This document shows positions 9,193 through 19,636 of a DNA stretch of 64,000 bases, one piece after another. The notes beneath the pieces were generated by a model that had not been told where the DNA came from, did not search any database, and was given only the letters and a program-made list of their open reading frames with translations. A program made the position numbers and the translations under genes. The stretch's first letter is position 1. Each line of letters starts with the position of its first letter. This DNA comes from Streptococcus oralis (GTDB taxonomy: Bacteria > Bacillota > Bacilli > Lactobacillales > Streptococcaceae): the NCBI RefSeq assembly GCF_023611505.1, contig NZ_CP097843.1, positions 558,001 through 622,000 on the forward strand, in the 5' to 3' direction.

Positions 9193-10083
9193 ATGACAAA
9201 GAAACAACTTCACCTGGTGATTGTGACAGGGATGAGTGGTGCAGGGAAAACGGTAGCCATTCAGTCTTTTGAAGATTTGGGATATTTTACCATTGACAAT
9301 ATGCCACCAGCCCTCTTGCCAAAGTTTTTACAGTTGGTAGAGACCAAGGATGATGACCACAAGTTAGCCCTAGTAGTCGACATGCGTAGCCGTTCTTTCT
9401 TTTCTGAGATTCAAGCTGTCTTGGATGAATTGGAAAACCAAGATGATTTGGATTTCAAAATTCTCTTTTTAGACGCAGCAGATAAGGAATTGGTCGCTCG
9501 TTACAAGGAAACCAGACGAAGTCACCCTCTAGCAGCAGATGGTCGGATTTTAGATGGCATCAAGCTGGAACGTGAACTCTTGGCACCTTTGAAAAACATG
9601 AGCCAAAATGTGGTGGATACGACCGAACTCACTCCGCGTGAACTTCGTAAAACCATTGCTCAGCAATTTTCAGACCAAGAGCAAGCCCAGTCTTTTCGTA
9701 TCGAAGTCATGTCTTTTGGATTCAAGTATGGTATCCCTATTGATGCAGACTTGGTCTTTGATGTCCGTTTCTTGCCAAATCCCTATTACCTACCAGAACT
9801 GCGCAATCAAACGGGAATGGATGAGCCTGTCTACAACTATGTCATGAAACATGCAGAATCGGAAAGTTTCTATCAGCACTTACTCGCTTTGATTGAACCC
9901 ATTTTGCCAAGTTACAAAAAAGAAGGCAAGTCCGTCTTGACCATTGCAGTAGGATGTACAGGTGGACAGCACCGTAGTGTTGCCTTTGCCAAACGAATTG
10001 CTGAGGACCTTGCTAAAAATTGGCCTGTCAATGAAAGCCATCGTGACAAAGACAGAAGAAAGGAAACGGTAAACCGTTCATGA
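9193..10083 (+). CDS. rapZ: RNase adapter RapZ (YvcJ)
   Basis: A 296-residue nucleotide-binding protein of the RapZ/YvcJ family, with Walker A GMSGAGKT near the N-terminus and the conserved [10 protein letters not shown] near the C-terminus. In E. coli RapZ guides RNase E to GlmZ sRNA; in Firmicutes it hydrolyses nucleotides and affects competence and cell-wall precursor supply. The rapZ-yvcK-whiA order is conserved in Gram-positives; here rapZ overlaps yvcK by 4 bases. Confidence 0.95.
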   Translation: MTKKQLHLVIVTGMSGAGKTVAIQSFEDLGYFTIDNMPPALLPKFLQLVETKDDDHKLALVVDMRSRSFFSEIQAVLDELENQDDLDFKILFLDAADKELVARYKETRRSHPLAADGRILDGIKLERELLAPLKNMSQNVVDTTELTPRELRKTIAQQFSDQEQAQSFRIEVMSFGFKYGIPIDADLVFDVRFLPNPYYLPELRNQTGMDEPVYNYVMKHAESESFYQHLLALIEPILPSYKKEGKSVLTIAVGCTGGQHRSVAFAKRIAEDLAKNWPVNESHRDKDRRKETVNRS

Positions 10084-11057
10084 GAAAACCAAAGATAACG
10101 GTGATTGGTGGAGGAACAGGTATCCCCGTCATTTTGAAAAGCTTGCGAGAAAAGGATGTTGATATTGCGGCCATCGTAACGGTAGCTGATGATGGTGGCT
10201 CTTCTGGTGAGCTAAGAAAGAATATCCAACAGCTGACACCACCAGGTGATCTTCGCAATGTCCTGGTAGCCATGTCGGATATGCCTAAGTTTTATGAGAA
10301 GGTTTTTCAGTACCGTTTTTCAGAAGACGCTGGTGCTTTTGCGGGTCATCCTCTAGGAAATATCATTATAGCAGGGCTTTCTGAAATGCAGGGGTCCACT
10401 TATAATGCCATGCAGTTGCTAAGTCTCTTTTTCCACACAACAGGAAAAATCTACCCATCAAGCGATCAGCCTTTGACACTGCATGCAGTCTTTAAAGACG
10501 GTTCTGAGGTAGCAGGTGAGAGCCATATTGCTGATCATCCAGGCATGATCGACCATGTCTATGTGACCAATACCTTGGATGATGAAACACCCCAAGCCAG
10601 CCGTCGAGTAGTTACTACCATTCTCGAGAGTGACATGGTTGTCTTGGGGCCTGGTTCACTCTTTACATCGATTTTGCCAAATATTGTCATTGAGGAGATT
10701 GGGCAGGCTCTCTTGGAGACTAAGGCAGAGATCGCCTATGTCTGCAATATCATGACCCAGCGTGGGGAAACAGAGCACTTTTCAGACAGTAACCATGTGG
10801 AAGTTCTCCATCGACACTTAGGTCGGCCTTTTATCGACACGGTCTTGGTCAATATCGAAAAGGTTCCTAGAGAATACATGGATACCAACCGTTTTGATGA
10901 ATATTTGGTTCAGGTAGAGCATGACTTTGCTGGTCTTTGCAAGCAGGTTCCTCGTGTGATTTCATCCAACTTCCTTCGTTTGGAAAATGGAGGTGCCTTC
11001 CATGATGGCGATTTGATTGTAGATGAATTGATGCGCATTATACAGGTGAGAAAATGA
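10080..11057 (+). CDS. yvcK: YvcK/CofD-like gluconeogenesis factor
   Basis: A 325-residue CofD-superfamily protein. The N-terminal [12 protein letters not shown] and the [11 protein letters not shown] motif are characteristic. YvcK binds UDP-sugars and is needed for growth on gluconeogenic substrates and for correct placement of penicillin-binding proteins. It overlaps both neighbours by 4 bases (ATGA), so the rapZ-yvcK-whiA trio is translationally coupled. Confidence 0.94.
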   Translation: MRKPKITVIGGGTGIPVILKSLREKDVDIAAIVTVADDGGSSGELRKNIQQLTPPGDLRNVLVAMSDMPKFYEKVFQYRFSEDAGAFAGHPLGNIIIAGLSEMQGSTYNAMQLLSLFFHTTGKIYPSSDQPLTLHAVFKDGSEVAGESHIADHPGMIDHVYVTNTLDDETPQASRRVVTTILESDMVVLGPGSLFTSILPNIVIEEIGQALLETKAEIAYVCNIMTQRGETEHFSDSNHVEVLHRHLGRPFIDTVLVNIEKVPREYMDTNRFDEYLVQVEHDFAGLCKQVPRVISSNFLRLENGGAFHDGDLIVDELMRIIQVRK

Positions 11058-11965
11058 GTTTTACAGTTGCAGTAAAAGAGGAAATTCTTGGTCAACATCA
11101 TCTCAGTCGTCATGAATTGTCTGCCATTATCAAGATGTCTGGCAGTATCGGTCTCTCGACTTCAGGCTTGACCTTTTCCGTCGTGACTGAAAATGCCAAG
11201 TTAGCTCGGCACCTCTATGAGTCCTTTCTCCATTTTTATGATATTAAGTCAGAAATTCGACATCATCAGAGGAGCAATCTTCGTAAGAATCGTGTCTACA
11301 CGGTCTATACCGATGAGAGGGTGCAGGAGCTTTTAGCTGATTTGCGGCTTGCGGATTCCTTCTTTGGTTTGGAGACAGGCATTGATCCCGATATCTTAGC
11401 GGATGAGGAGGCTGGTCGTGCTTACTTATGTGGGGCCTTTCTGGCAAATGGTAGCATCCGAGATCCTGAGTCTGGCAAGTACCAGTTGGAGATTAGTTCT
11501 GTTTATCTGGACCATGCCCAAGGATTGGCCTCTCTCCTTCAGCAGTTTTTATTGGACGCCAAGGTTATTGAACGCAAGAAAGGTGCAGTTACCTATCTCC
11601 AGCGTGCAGAAGACATCATGGATTTCTTGATCGTGATTGGGGCCATGCAGGCGCGTGATAATTTTGAGCGTGTCAAGATTTTGCGTGAAACTCGTAACGA
11701 TCTCAATCGAGCCAATAACGCTGAAACAGCCAATATCGCTCGGACGGTTTCTGCTAGTATGAAGACCATTAATAATATCAGTAAAATCAAAGATAGAATG
11801 GGTTTGGAAAATTTACCTGTGGATTTGCAAGAGGTGGCTCAGTTGCGAATCCAGCATCCAGACTACTCTATCCAGCAGTTGGCAGATAGCCTGAGCAATC
11901 CCTTAACCAAAAGTGGCGTCAACCACAGACTCCGAAAAATAAACAAGATTGCAGATGAATTATAA
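11054..11965 (+). CDS. whiA: DNA-binding protein WhiA
   Basis: A 303-residue WhiA, combining a degenerate LAGLIDADG homing-endonuclease fold (with the [20 protein letters not shown] segment) and a C-terminal helix-turn-helix ending in [17 protein letters not shown]. In Firmicutes WhiA influences cell division and chromosome segregation rather than sporulation. It overlaps yvcK by 4 bases and is the last gene of the operon, with a terminator directly after the stop codon. Confidence 0.95.
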   Translation: MSFTVAVKEEILGQHHLSRHELSAIIKMSGSIGLSTSGLTFSVVTENAKLARHLYESFLHFYDIKSEIRHHQRSNLRKNRVYTVYTDERVQELLADLRLADSFFGLETGIDPDILADEEAGRAYLCGAFLANGSIRDPESGKYQLEISSVYLDHAQGLASLLQQFLLDAKVIERKKGAVTYLQRAEDIMDFLIVIGAMQARDNFERVKILRETRNDLNRANNAETANIARTVSASMKTINNISKIKDRMGLENLPVDLQEVAQLRIQHPDYSIQQLADSLSNPLTKSGVNHRLRKINKIADEL

Positions 11966-11999
11966 AACCACGGATTGTTCAATCCGTGGTTCTTTTCTT
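11966..11999. terminator. bidirectional terminator between whiA and fnr
   Basis: An 11-bp perfect stem AACCACGGATT / AATCCGTGGTT with a 4-base loop is followed by TCTTTTCTT. It lies between the convergent genes whiA and the reductase, overlapping the latter's stop, so it can serve both strands. Confidence 0.9.
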
Positions 12000-12966
12000 A
12001 TAAACTTGTTGAGTGTTTTGGTTGCACTTTTTGGTCAGGGTCGATGTAGTTGATGGCATTGTTAACAGCTGTTGGAGCTTCCCCCAGTCCTGTCGCAATC
12101 AAATCAATTTTTCCTTCATAGTAACAGCAGTCGCCGATAGCATAGATACCTGCTTGGCTAGATTCTTGCTTGCTATTGACGATAATCTTATGACGGTTGA
12201 GATCTAGACCCCAGTTTTTAAGATTTCCGACAGATGATTTAAAACCATAGTTGACAAAGAGATGGTCTACTTCGATAGTTTCGGCTTCATCTGATTTGAC
12301 TTTGGTGATTTCTAGTTTGTCGAGTGTTTTTCCATCTCCGAGAAGTTGGCTAGGGACGAACGGTGTTTTAATGGTTACAGACGATTCTTGCAGGGCTTGC
12401 ACACTATGTTCCAAGGCGCGGAAGTTATCTCGACGGTGAACAAGGGTAGTTGGTGCAATTTTTTCAAAAGCCAGAGCCCAGTCCACTGCTGAGTCCCCAC
12501 CACCAAGGATGGTTACTTTCTTCCCAGCGTATTGTTGGATATTGGAAACGTGGTAGTGGATATTTTCATAGTTCTCAATGCCATCTAATTCGAGCGGACG
12601 TGGTTTGAAGGCACCACCACCCATGGCAATGATAACTGTTTTAGTCAGGTGGCTACCTTTAGAGGTTGTAATGGCAAAGCCTTCTTCTTGTTTTTCAATC
12701 TCAAGAACGGTTTCGTTGAGATGAATGGGAGTATCAAAGCCGTTTAGCTGTTCAATCAAGCGATTGGTCAACTCTTCTCCGGTTAAGTTTGGAAAACCTG
12801 GAACATCAAGGATTTGCTTTTCAGGGTAGAGGATAGCTGGTTGACCACCGAGCTGGGGAAGAGAGTCGATGATTTGGACTTTGGCTTGGCGTAGGTGGGC
12901 GTAAAAGGCAGCAAAGAGCCCGACAGGACCGCCACCTACAATGGTAATATCATAGAGTTGAGACAT
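11998..12966 (-). CDS. ferredoxin/flavodoxin-NADP reductase, thioredoxin reductase-like
   Basis: A 322-residue flavoprotein with the thioredoxin reductase fold. The FAD site is IVGGGPVGLFAAFYA and the NADPH site LGGGDSAVDWA. The redox-active CxxC of thioredoxin reductase is absent, which matches the YumC-type ferredoxin-NADP reductase. Such enzymes pass electrons between NADPH and ferredoxin or flavodoxin; fer at 4657-4860 is a possible partner. Single gene, convergent with whiA. Confidence 0.92.
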   Translation of the reverse strand: MSQLYDITIVGGGPVGLFAAFYAHLRQAKVQIIDSLPQLGGQPAILYPEKQILDVPGFPNLTGEELTNRLIEQLNGFDTPIHLNETVLEIEKQEEGFAITTSKGSHLTKTVIIAMGGGAFKPRPLELDGIENYENIHYHVSNIQQYAGKKVTILGGGDSAVDWALAFEKIAPTTLVHRRDNFRALEHSVQALQESSVTIKTPFVPSQLLGDGKTLDKLEITKVKSDEAETIEVDHLFVNYGFKSSVGNLKNWGLDLNRHKIIVNSKQESSQAGIYAIGDCCYYEGKIDLIATGLGEAPTAVNNAINYIDPDQKVQPKHSTSL

Positions 12967-13057
12967 GATTTCTCCTTTGTTTTTTCTAGTCAGTTTATTT
13001 TATCATATTTTTGCTTAATTTAAAATGAGGTAGGATAGGGAAAAAATGGGCAAAAAA

Positions 13058-13066
13058 TGGTATAAT
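13058..13066 (+). promoter_or_regulatory. extended -10 promoter of cdaA operon
   Basis: TGG-TATAAT forms an extended -10 element 37 bases upstream of the cdaA start. No good -35 is seen. Confidence 0.65.
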
Positions 13067-13102
13067 GATGAGTAAAGTGTTTTGACAGGGAGGAGGCCAA
13101 GG

Positions 13103-13960
13103 ATGAATTTTCAACAATTATCCAATTTACAATACTGGACGAGTTTGTTTTCAAGTCCTTGGAGTATAGTCACCAATCTGATTGATATTCTCATTGTGAC
13201 TTATATTTTATATCATTTTACTAAAGCTATTGCAGGCACCAAGATTATGATATTGGTCCGTGGAGTCTTAGTTTTTATTCTAGCCCAGATTCTTTCCAAT
13301 ATGATTGGTTTAACGACTATTTCCTGGTTGATCAATCAGATCATCACCTACGGGGTGATTGCAGCGGTGGTTATCTTTTCACCAGAGATTCGAACAGGTT
13401 TGGAGCGATTGGGCCGGGCTACTGATTTCTTCTCCAATGCCCCTATCAGTGCGGAAGAGCAGATGGTTCGTGCATTTGTGAAATCAGTTGAATACATGAG
13501 TCCTCGTAAGATTGGGGCGCTTGTAGTGGTTCAGCGAGTAAGAACCTTGCAGGAATACATCTCGACAGGGATCCCTTTAGATGCTAAAATTTCGGCTGAA
13601 TTGCTTATTAATATTTTTATTCCCAATACTCCCTTGCATGATGGTGCTGTCATTATCAAGGAAGACCGAATTGCTGTAACTTCAGCCTATCTACCCTTGA
13701 CTGAAGATACCGGGATTTCCAAGGAGTTTGGAACGCGTCACAGGGCGGCGATTGGTTTGTCGGAAGTATCAGATGCTCTTACCTTTGTGGTTTCGGAAGA
13801 AACGGGTGGAATCTCCATCACCTATAATGGAGTCTTTAAGCACGATTTGACCTTGGAAGAGTTTGAATCTGAATTAAGAAGAATCTTACTTCCAAAATCA
13901 GAGAAAAAGCAAGGTCTGAAAGAGCGCTTGCTAGGAGGATTGAAACATGAGAAAAAATAG
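13103..13960 (+). CDS. cdaA: diadenylate cyclase CdaA
   Basis: A 285-residue membrane diadenylate cyclase that makes c-di-AMP from two ATP. Three N-terminal helices (about residues 20-100) precede the DAC domain, which shows the DGA motif (LHDGAVII) and the GTRHRAA motif. An in-frame TTG at 13082 gives a longer reading, but ATG 13103 has AGGAGG six bases upstream. The cdaA-cdaR-glmM operon is conserved in Firmicutes and links c-di-AMP to cell-wall precursor synthesis. Confidence 0.97.
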   Translation: MNFQQLSNLQYWTSLFSSPWSIVTNLIDILIVTYILYHFTKAIAGTKIMILVRGVLVFILAQILSNMIGLTTISWLINQIITYGVIAAVVIFSPEIRTGLERLGRATDFFSNAPISAEEQMVRAFVKSVEYMSPRKIGALVVVQRVRTLQEYISTGIPLDAKISAELLINIFIPNTPLHDGAVIIKEDRIAVTSAYLPLTEDTGISKEFGTRHRAAIGLSEVSDALTFVVSEETGGISITYNGVFKHDLTLEEFESELRRILLPKSEKKQGLKERLLGGLKHEKK

Positions 13961-14729
13961 TCTATACATCATTTCTTCCTTCTTTTTCGCCTGCATTCTC
14001 TTTATCTATGCAACTTTGACAAACTATCAGAATAGCAACAGTGCCAGACAGGTGCGGACGGAGACTTATACAAACACAGTTCTTAATGTCCCAATTGATA
14101 TTCAGTATGACAGTGATCAGTATTTTATCAGTGGTTTTACATCTGAGGTGACGGTCTTTCTAACAGGGTCAAACAGAGTTGCTTTGGCGAGTGAGATGCA
14201 GGAAAGTACCCGCAAATTTAAGGTGACGGCTGATCTTTCTGATGCTAGTGTAGGAACCATCGAAGTTCCTCTGACTATTGAAAATTTACCGAGTGGTTTG
14301 ACGGCTGTTGCGACACCGCAAAAGATAACAGTGAAGGTTGGTAAAAAAGCAAAACGAGACAATGTCATTGTTGTGCCGGAGATTGATCCTAGTCAGATTG
14401 ATTCTCGCGTGAAAATCGATACAGTTACTGTATCAGATGAAAAAGTAACGGTTATTAGTGATGAGGAAACCCTCTCCAAAGTAGATCGTGTCATTGCCAT
14501 CTTACCGACGAGTGAACGGATAACTAGAAACTACTCGTCCTCTGTTCCTCTACAAGCAGTCGATAAAAATGGAAATGTCTTACCAAGCGTCATTATGCCG
14601 TTTGACACAACTATGAAAATTACAACAAAAACAGCAACGTCTAGTTCAAGTAACTCGTCAACAAGTTCCTCAGAAGGCAGTTCGTCTTCAACGAGTTCAG
14701 AAACAAAATCAGATTCGTCTAAACAATAA
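13947..14729 (+). CDS. cdaR: CdaA regulatory protein CdaR (YbbR domains)
   Basis: A 260-residue membrane-anchored protein with one N-terminal helix (SLYIISSFFFACILFIYATL) and extracellular YbbR-type repeats, each with a conserved VPL or VP--I strand pattern. A Ser/Thr-rich low-complexity tail fills the last 35 residues. CdaR binds CdaA and tunes its activity. It overlaps cdaA by 14 bases and is followed 28 bases later by glmM. Confidence 0.93.
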   Translation: MRKNSLYIISSFFFACILFIYATLTNYQNSNSARQVRTETYTNTVLNVPIDIQYDSDQYFISGFTSEVTVFLTGSNRVALASEMQESTRKFKVTADLSDASVGTIEVPLTIENLPSGLTAVATPQKITVKVGKKAKRDNVIVVPEIDPSQIDSRVKIDTVTVSDEKVTVISDEETLSKVDRVIAILPTSERITRNYSSSVPLQAVDKNGNVLPSVIMPFDTTMKITTKTATSSSSNSSTSSSEGSSSSTSSETKSDSSKQ

Positions 14730-14757
14730 TAAATAATAGAAAAGGATGATAAATAAA

Positions 14758-16110
14758 ATGGGTAAATATTTTGGGACCGATGGAGTCCGTGGAGAAGCAA
14801 ACGTAGAACTGACGCCAGAATTGGCCTTTAAACTGGGACGTTTTGGTGGTTATGTTCTTAGCCAACACGAAACAGAAGCCCCTAAAGTCTTTGTAGGACG
14901 TGATACACGTATCTCAGGAGAAATGTTAGAATCAGCCTTAGTGGCAGGTCTCCTCTCTGTAGGGATTCACGTCTACAAACTCGGTGTCCTTGCAACACCA
15001 GCAGTAGCTTACTTGGTCAAAACTGAGGGAGCCAGTGCAGGTGTCATGATTTCCGCTAGTCACAACCCAGCCCTTGATAATGGAATTAAATTTTTTGGTG
15101 GGGATGGCTTCAAACTTGATGATGAAAAAGAAGCAGAAATAGAAGCCTTGCTGGATGCTACAGAAGACACCCTTCCTCGTCCAAGTGCCGAAGGCTTGGG
15201 AACCTTAGTGGACTATCCAGAAGGTTTACGTAAGTATGAAGGCTACCTTGTTTCAACTGGAACTCCTCTTGAAGGAATGAAAGTGGCCTTGGACACAGCA
15301 AACGGTGCAGCGTCTACGAGTGCTCGTCAAATCTTTGCAGACCTTGGGGCTCAAATAACTGTTATTGGTGAGACTCCAGATGGTCTTAATATCAACTTGA
15401 ATGTGGGTTCTACACATCCAGAAGCTCTTCAAGAAGTGGTCAAAGAAAGCCAGTCAGCTATTGGTTTGGCCTTTGACGGAGACAGTGACCGTTTGATTGC
15501 TGTTGATGAAAATGGCGACATCGTCGATGGTGATAAGATCATGTACATCATCGGGAAATATCTTTCTGAAAAAGGCCAGTTGGCTCAAAACACCATCGTG
15601 ACAACCGTCATGTCTAACCTTGGTTTCCACAAGGCTTTGGATAGTGCTGGCATTAACAAAGCAGTCACTGCAGTTGGTGACCGCTATGTTGTCGAAGAAA
15701 TGAGAAAATCAGGCTACAACCTTGGTGGTGAACAGTCTGGTCACGTTATCTTGATGGATTACAATACGACAGGTGATGGACAGTTAACTGCCGTTCAACT
15801 AACAAAAGTTATACGGGAAACCGGTAAAACCTTGTCTCAACTGGCATCAGAAGTAACGATTTACCCACAAAAACTGGTCAATATCCGAGTGGAAAATGCC
15901 ATGAAAGAAAAAGCCATGGAAGTACCAGCCATCAAGGCAATCATCGAAAAGATGGAAGGAGAAATGGCAGGAAACGGCCGTATCCTTGTTCGCCCAAGTG
16001 GTACCGAACCTCTATTGCGAGTTATGGCAGAGGCACCTACAACAGAAGAAGTCAATTACTATGTAGATACGATTGCTACTGTTGTTAAAGATGAGATCGG
16101 TATTGACTAA
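14758..16110 (+). CDS. glmM: phosphoglucosamine mutase
   Basis: A 450-residue alpha-D-phosphohexomutase converting glucosamine-6-P to glucosamine-1-P for UDP-GlcNAc synthesis. The start [12 protein letters not shown] is chosen over an ATG four codons upstream (14746), which sits directly on the AAAGGA ribosome site. The phospho-serine lies in SASHNP (Ser101), the metal loop is DGDSDR, and GEQSGH and RPSGTEP are the sugar and phosphate loops. GlmM can be inhibited by CdaA, fitting its operon position. Confidence 0.97.
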   Translation: MGKYFGTDGVRGEANVELTPELAFKLGRFGGYVLSQHETEAPKVFVGRDTRISGEMLESALVAGLLSVGIHVYKLGVLATPAVAYLVKTEGASAGVMISASHNPALDNGIKFFGGDGFKLDDEKEAEIEALLDATEDTLPRPSAEGLGTLVDYPEGLRKYEGYLVSTGTPLEGMKVALDTANGAASTSARQIFADLGAQITVIGETPDGLNINLNVGSTHPEALQEVVKESQSAIGLAFDGDSDRLIAVDENGDIVDGDKIMYIIGKYLSEKGQLAQNTIVTTVMSNLGFHKALDSAGINKAVTAVGDRYVVEEMRKSGYNLGGEQSGHVILMDYNTTGDGQLTAVQLTKVIRETGKTLSQLASEVTIYPQKLVNIRVENAMKEKAMEVPAIKAIIEKMEGEMAGNGRILVRPSGTEPLLRVMAEAPTTEEVNYYVDTIATVVKDEIGID

Positions 16111-16142
16111 AGCCTAGAAAACTAGATGAAATGATAAAAATG

Positions 16143-16151
16143 TGGTACAAT
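16143..16151 (+). promoter_or_regulatory. extended -10 promoter upstream of DUF1149 gene
   Basis: TGG-TACAAT extended -10, 33 bases before the start codon, followed by a small ACAATT/AATTGT inverted repeat. Confidence 0.55.
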
Positions 16152-16183
16152 TGCATAGTAAATTGTAGCAATGGGAGAGAGAA

Positions 16184-16558
16184 ATGAATCTTAAACGAGA
16201 ACAAGAATTTGTTAGCCAGTATCACTTTGATGCTCGTAACTTTGAATGGGAAAATGAAAATGGGGCTCCTGAAACCAAGGTAGATGTGAATTTCCAGTTG
16301 CTCCAATACGACCAAGAAAACCAAGTAACCTCGCTAGTTGTTATCTTGAGCTTTATGATTGTCTTTGACAAATTTGTTATCAGTGGAACGATTTCTCAAG
16401 TTAACCATGTGGAAGGTCGTATTGTTAACGAACCAAGTGAATTTAACCAAGAAGAAGTTGAAACCTTGGCACGTCCATGCTTGAACATGCTCAACCGTTT
16501 GACGTATGAAGTAACAGAAATCGCCTTGGATCTTCCAGGGATCAATTTGGAGTTTTAG
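16184..16558 (+). CDS. DUF1149 family protein
   Basis: A 124-residue acidic protein related to SecB-like DUF1149 proteins of streptococci and lactococci. It starts [16 protein letters not shown], contains a [13 protein letters not shown] strand and ends in a segment with [18 protein letters not shown]. The SecB-like fold suggests chaperone activity, but no function is established to my knowledge. It lies 2 bases upstream of a degV gene and probably shares its transcript. Confidence 0.8.
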   Translation: MNLKREQEFVSQYHFDARNFEWENENGAPETKVDVNFQLLQYDQENQVTSLVVILSFMIVFDKFVISGTISQVNHVEGRIVNEPSEFNQEEVETLARPCLNMLNRLTYEVTEIALDLPGINLEF

Positions 16559-16560
16559 TC

Positions 16561-17409
16561 ATGAAATTAGCTGTCATTACAGATTCTTCAGCCTATTTAG
16601 AGGAGAAGACGCTGCAAAGAGAGAATCTATTTATCTTGGATATTCCTGTCAATATTGATGGGGAGGAGTATGTTGAAGGTGTCAATCTGACTGCTGAGGA
16701 ATTTTATCAAAAAATGGCTCAGTCTGCAGAATTGCCTAAAACCAGTCAACCAAGTATTGCCAAATTGGATGAGATTCTAAGTTCCTTGAAAGGACAAGGT
16801 TATACCCATGTTTTGGGACTCTTTCTTTCGTCAGGGATTTCAGGTTTTTATCAGAACATCCAATACATGTTGGATGAGTATGATGGCTTGACCATTGCCT
16901 TTCCAGATACCCATATCACAAGTTCCCCTCTAGGATTTATGGTAGAGAGTGCCTTTGAATGGGCAGAACAGGGCGATGATTTTGCTCAGATTCAGGAGAA
17001 ATTAGCTCTTCAAATTGCTGATAATTCAGCCTTTATCATAGTAGATGACCTCGACCACTTGGTTAAGGGAGGACGTCTGTCAAATGGGGCAGCCATCTTA
17101 GGGAATCTCCTCAGTATCAAGCCCATTCTTTACTTCAATGACCAAGGTGTGATTGAAGTTTACGAAAAAGTTCGTACAGAAAAGAAGGCAATCAAACGTT
17201 TGGTGGAAATCATCAAAGAGTCGACAAAAGATGGGAATTACCGTATCACAGTCATCCATGGCAATGCTCCTCAAAAGGCAGCGGACTTACGTCAGCTTTT
17301 GATGGAGAGTGGTGTGACTGATGAGATTCCAATTGATACCTTTGGTAGTGTCATTGGAACCCACCTTGGAGAAGGTAGTATCGCTTTAAGCTATACGCCA
17401 GTCGTCTAG
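16561..17409 (+). CDS. DegV family fatty-acid-binding protein
   Basis: A 282-residue DegV protein. It has the N-terminal ITDSSAYLE motif, the PKTSQPS loop, and the central [14 protein letters not shown] motif. Family members (FakB) bind a fatty acid and present it to the kinase FakA for incorporation of exogenous fatty acids. Whether this copy works with FakA cannot be told here. It is probably co-transcribed with the DUF1149 gene. Confidence 0.92.
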   Translation: MKLAVITDSSAYLEEKTLQRENLFILDIPVNIDGEEYVEGVNLTAEEFYQKMAQSAELPKTSQPSIAKLDEILSSLKGQGYTHVLGLFLSSGISGFYQNIQYMLDEYDGLTIAFPDTHITSSPLGFMVESAFEWAEQGDDFAQIQEKLALQIADNSAFIIVDDLDHLVKGGRLSNGAAILGNLLSIKPILYFNDQGVIEVYEKVRTEKKAIKRLVEIIKESTKDGNYRITVIHGNAPQKAADLRQLLMESGVTDEIPIDTFGSVIGTHLGEGSIALSYTPVV

Positions 17410-17423
17410 ATTGTTCTTACAAG

Positions 17424-17672
17424 CTTTGTATCTTAGAAATTGAACATGGCCTGCCTGCCTCTTGAAAAAGATGCCTGTCTTTCCTTTCGTGGAAAGTCAG
17501 CGTCATTCCATATTTTTCATGTGTAACTAACGTCCTTTGTATCTTGATAATTGAACACGCCTAGAACCCTGTGTGAAAAAGATAGTTCTTCCAAGGAGTA
17601 GACACTCCTTGATCAGAACTCCTATTTTCACTTTATGTTCTTACAGGCTTTGTATCTTAGACAGGAGTAGAG
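17424..17672 (+). ncRNA. tandem ~112-nt hairpin units upstream of dapB (candidate ncRNA or leader)
   Basis: The 263-base gap between degV and dapB has no gene. The sequence CTTTGTATCTT recurs at 17424, 17535 and 17648 (spacing 111 and 113). Units one and two each continue with -AATTGAACA, then GAAAAAGAT, a strong hairpin and a TTTTC segment that pairs back with GAAAA. Hairpin 1 has CTTTCC/GGAAAG and GATGC/GCGTC pairing; hairpin 2 has AAGGAGT/ACTCCTT and AGTTCT/AGAACT. Hairpin sequences differ while pairing is kept, which suggests selected RNA structure. The third unit start runs directly into the dapB ribosome site. Identity with a named RNA family was not recognised. Confidence 0.5.
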
Positions 17673-18440
17673 ATGAGTATTCGAGTAATTATCGCCGGGT
17701 TTAAGGGAAAGATGGGCCAAGCTGCCTGTCAGATGGTCTTTGCTGATCCGGACTTGGACTTGGTCGCGGTTTTGGATCCGTTTGAGTCTGAGTCAGAATG
17801 GCAGGGAATTCCTGTCTTCAATGATAAGGCTGATTTAGCCGGATTTGAAGCAGATGTCTGGGTAGATTTTACTACACCAGCCGTTGCTTACGAAAATACG
17901 CGCTTTGCCCTTGAAAATGACTTTGCTCCAGTGGTTGGAACAACAGGCTTCACTAGTGAAGAAATTGCAGAACTCAAAGCATTTTCCCGTGAACAAGATT
18001 TGGGTGGCTTGATTGCGCCTAACTTTGCCTTGGGAGCTGTCTTGCTGATGCAATTTGCGGTGCAGGCTGCCAAATATTTCCCAAATGTGGAGATTATCGA
18101 GCTCCATCATGACAAGAAAAAGGATGCTCCGAGTGGAACAGCTATTAAAACTGCCGAGTTAATGGCGGAAGTTCGAGAGTCTATTCAGCAAGGTGCGCCT
18201 GATGAGGAAGAATTGATTGCAGGTGCTCGTGGTGCTAACTTTGATGGCATGCGCATACACTCAGTCCGTCTACCAGGCTTGGTAGCCCATCAGGAAGTCA
18301 TCTTTGGCAATCAGGGGGAAGGATTGACCCTTCGTCATGACTCCTATGATCGCAGCTCCTTCATGACAGGGGTGAATTTGGGAATCAAAGAAGTTGTCAA
18401 GCGTCATGAGCTTGTCTATGGATTAGAACACTTATTATGA
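17673..18440 (+). CDS. dapB: 4-hydroxy-tetrahydrodipicolinate reductase
   Basis: A 255-residue DapB, NAD(P)H-dependent reductase of the lysine/diaminopimelate pathway. The N-terminal nucleotide-binding motif GFKGKMGQ is at residues 9-16, GTTGFT is present, and the catalytic [15 protein letters not shown] carries the His pair and Lys. A GGAG ribosome site precedes ATG 17673. It overlaps cca by 4 bases. Confidence 0.97.
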   Translation: MSIRVIIAGFKGKMGQAACQMVFADPDLDLVAVLDPFESESEWQGIPVFNDKADLAGFEADVWVDFTTPAVAYENTRFALENDFAPVVGTTGFTSEEIAELKAFSREQDLGGLIAPNFALGAVLLMQFAVQAAKYFPNVEIIELHHDKKKDAPSGTAIKTAELMAEVRESIQQGAPDEEELIAGARGANFDGMRIHSVRLPGLVAHQEVIFGNQGEGLTLRHDSYDRSSFMTGVNLGIKEVVKRHELVYGLEHLL

Positions 18441-19636
18441 GATTAACGCAAATGCCTTCTGAATTTCAGAAGGCTTTACCAGTATTAGAAAAAATTAAAG
18501 AAGCAGGCTTTGAGGCCTATTTTGTTGGGGGCTCTGTTCGAGATGCCCTCCTCAATCGTCCCATCCACGATGTGGATATTGCGACTTCTTCCTATCCAGA
18601 AGAAACCAAGCATATTTTCCCTCGTACAGCTGACATCGGAATCGAGCACGGAACCGTCTTGGTCCTAGATGGGGACGAGGAGTATGAGGTAACAACCTTT
18701 CGAACAGAGGATGTCTATGTGGACTATCGTAGACCCAGTGCGGTTTCCTTTGTGCGTTCGCTAGAAGAGGACCTCAAGCGCCGTGATTTCACAGTTAATG
18801 CCTTTGCCTTGGATGAGACAGGCGAAATTATTGACTTGTTCCATGGTTTAGAAGATTTGAAAAACCAAGTCTTGCGAGCAGTTGGAGTGGCTAGTGAGCG
18901 TTTCAACGAAGATGCTCTGCGTATTATGCGTGGTTTCCGCTTTCAGGCCAGTCTCGGTTTTAAACTTGAACCAGAAACTTTTGTGGCGATGAAGACTTTG
19001 ACGCCACTCTTGGAGAAAATTTCTGTGGAGCGCACCTTCGTTGAGTTTGATAAACTCTTGCTGGCTCCTTTTTGGCGAGTTGGTCTGTCTTCCATGATTG
19101 AGAGTCGAGCTTATGACTATCTTCCAGACATGGCAGGAAGCCAGGGCAAGCTCAACAGACTGTTTGTTTTGGAGACTGATTTCACTTTTGAATCTTCTGA
19201 ACAAGCCTGGGCAGCTCTGTTGTGGGCTTTGGAGATTAAAGATGCACAGCCATTTTTGAAAGCTTGGAAAACCTCACGCCAGTTTGCCAAGCAAGTACAG
19301 GATTTGCTGACTATTTTGGTTTTGCGAGAAGAAGGAGAGCTGAGCAAGCGCGATTGTTACCGCTTTGACTTGGATTCCCTTCTACAAGCTGAACGTCTTC
19401 GTCAGGCTCAAGGGAAAGAAGTCAACCCACAAGCCATCACAGAAACTTACCAGAGTTTGACCATTCATGATAAGAAAGAAATCCAGATTAACGGAGGAGT
19501 TCTGATTAAGGAATATGGTTACCAGCCAGGACCAGACTTGGGAGAGATTTTAACGGAGATTGAGTTTGCCATTGTCGATGGAGAGTTGGAAAATGATCGT
19601 CAAGCAATCCATGCTTACCTGAGGGAGAAAAAATGA
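18437..19636 (+). CDS. cca: CCA tRNA nucleotidyltransferase
   Basis: A 399-residue class II CCA-adding enzyme that builds or repairs the 3' CCA of tRNAs. Motif A is FVGGSVRD followed by DVDIATS with the catalytic aspartates. RRDFTVNA and [15 protein letters not shown] follow as family motifs B-D. It starts within the last codons of dapB (ATGA overlap) and ends overlapping the ABC-F gene by 4 bases, so the three genes are coupled. Confidence 0.96.
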   Translation: MRLTQMPSEFQKALPVLEKIKEAGFEAYFVGGSVRDALLNRPIHDVDIATSSYPEETKHIFPRTADIGIEHGTVLVLDGDEEYEVTTFRTEDVYVDYRRPSAVSFVRSLEEDLKRRDFTVNAFALDETGEIIDLFHGLEDLKNQVLRAVGVASERFNEDALRIMRGFRFQASLGFKLEPETFVAMKTLTPLLEKISVERTFVEFDKLLLAPFWRVGLSSMIESRAYDYLPDMAGSQGKLNRLFVLETDFTFESSEQAWAALLWALEIKDAQPFLKAWKTSRQFAKQVQDLLTILVLREEGELSKRDCYRFDLDSLLQAERLRQAQGKEVNPQAITETYQSLTIHDKKEIQINGGVLIKEYGYQPGPDLGEILTEIEFAIVDGELENDRQAIHAYLREKK

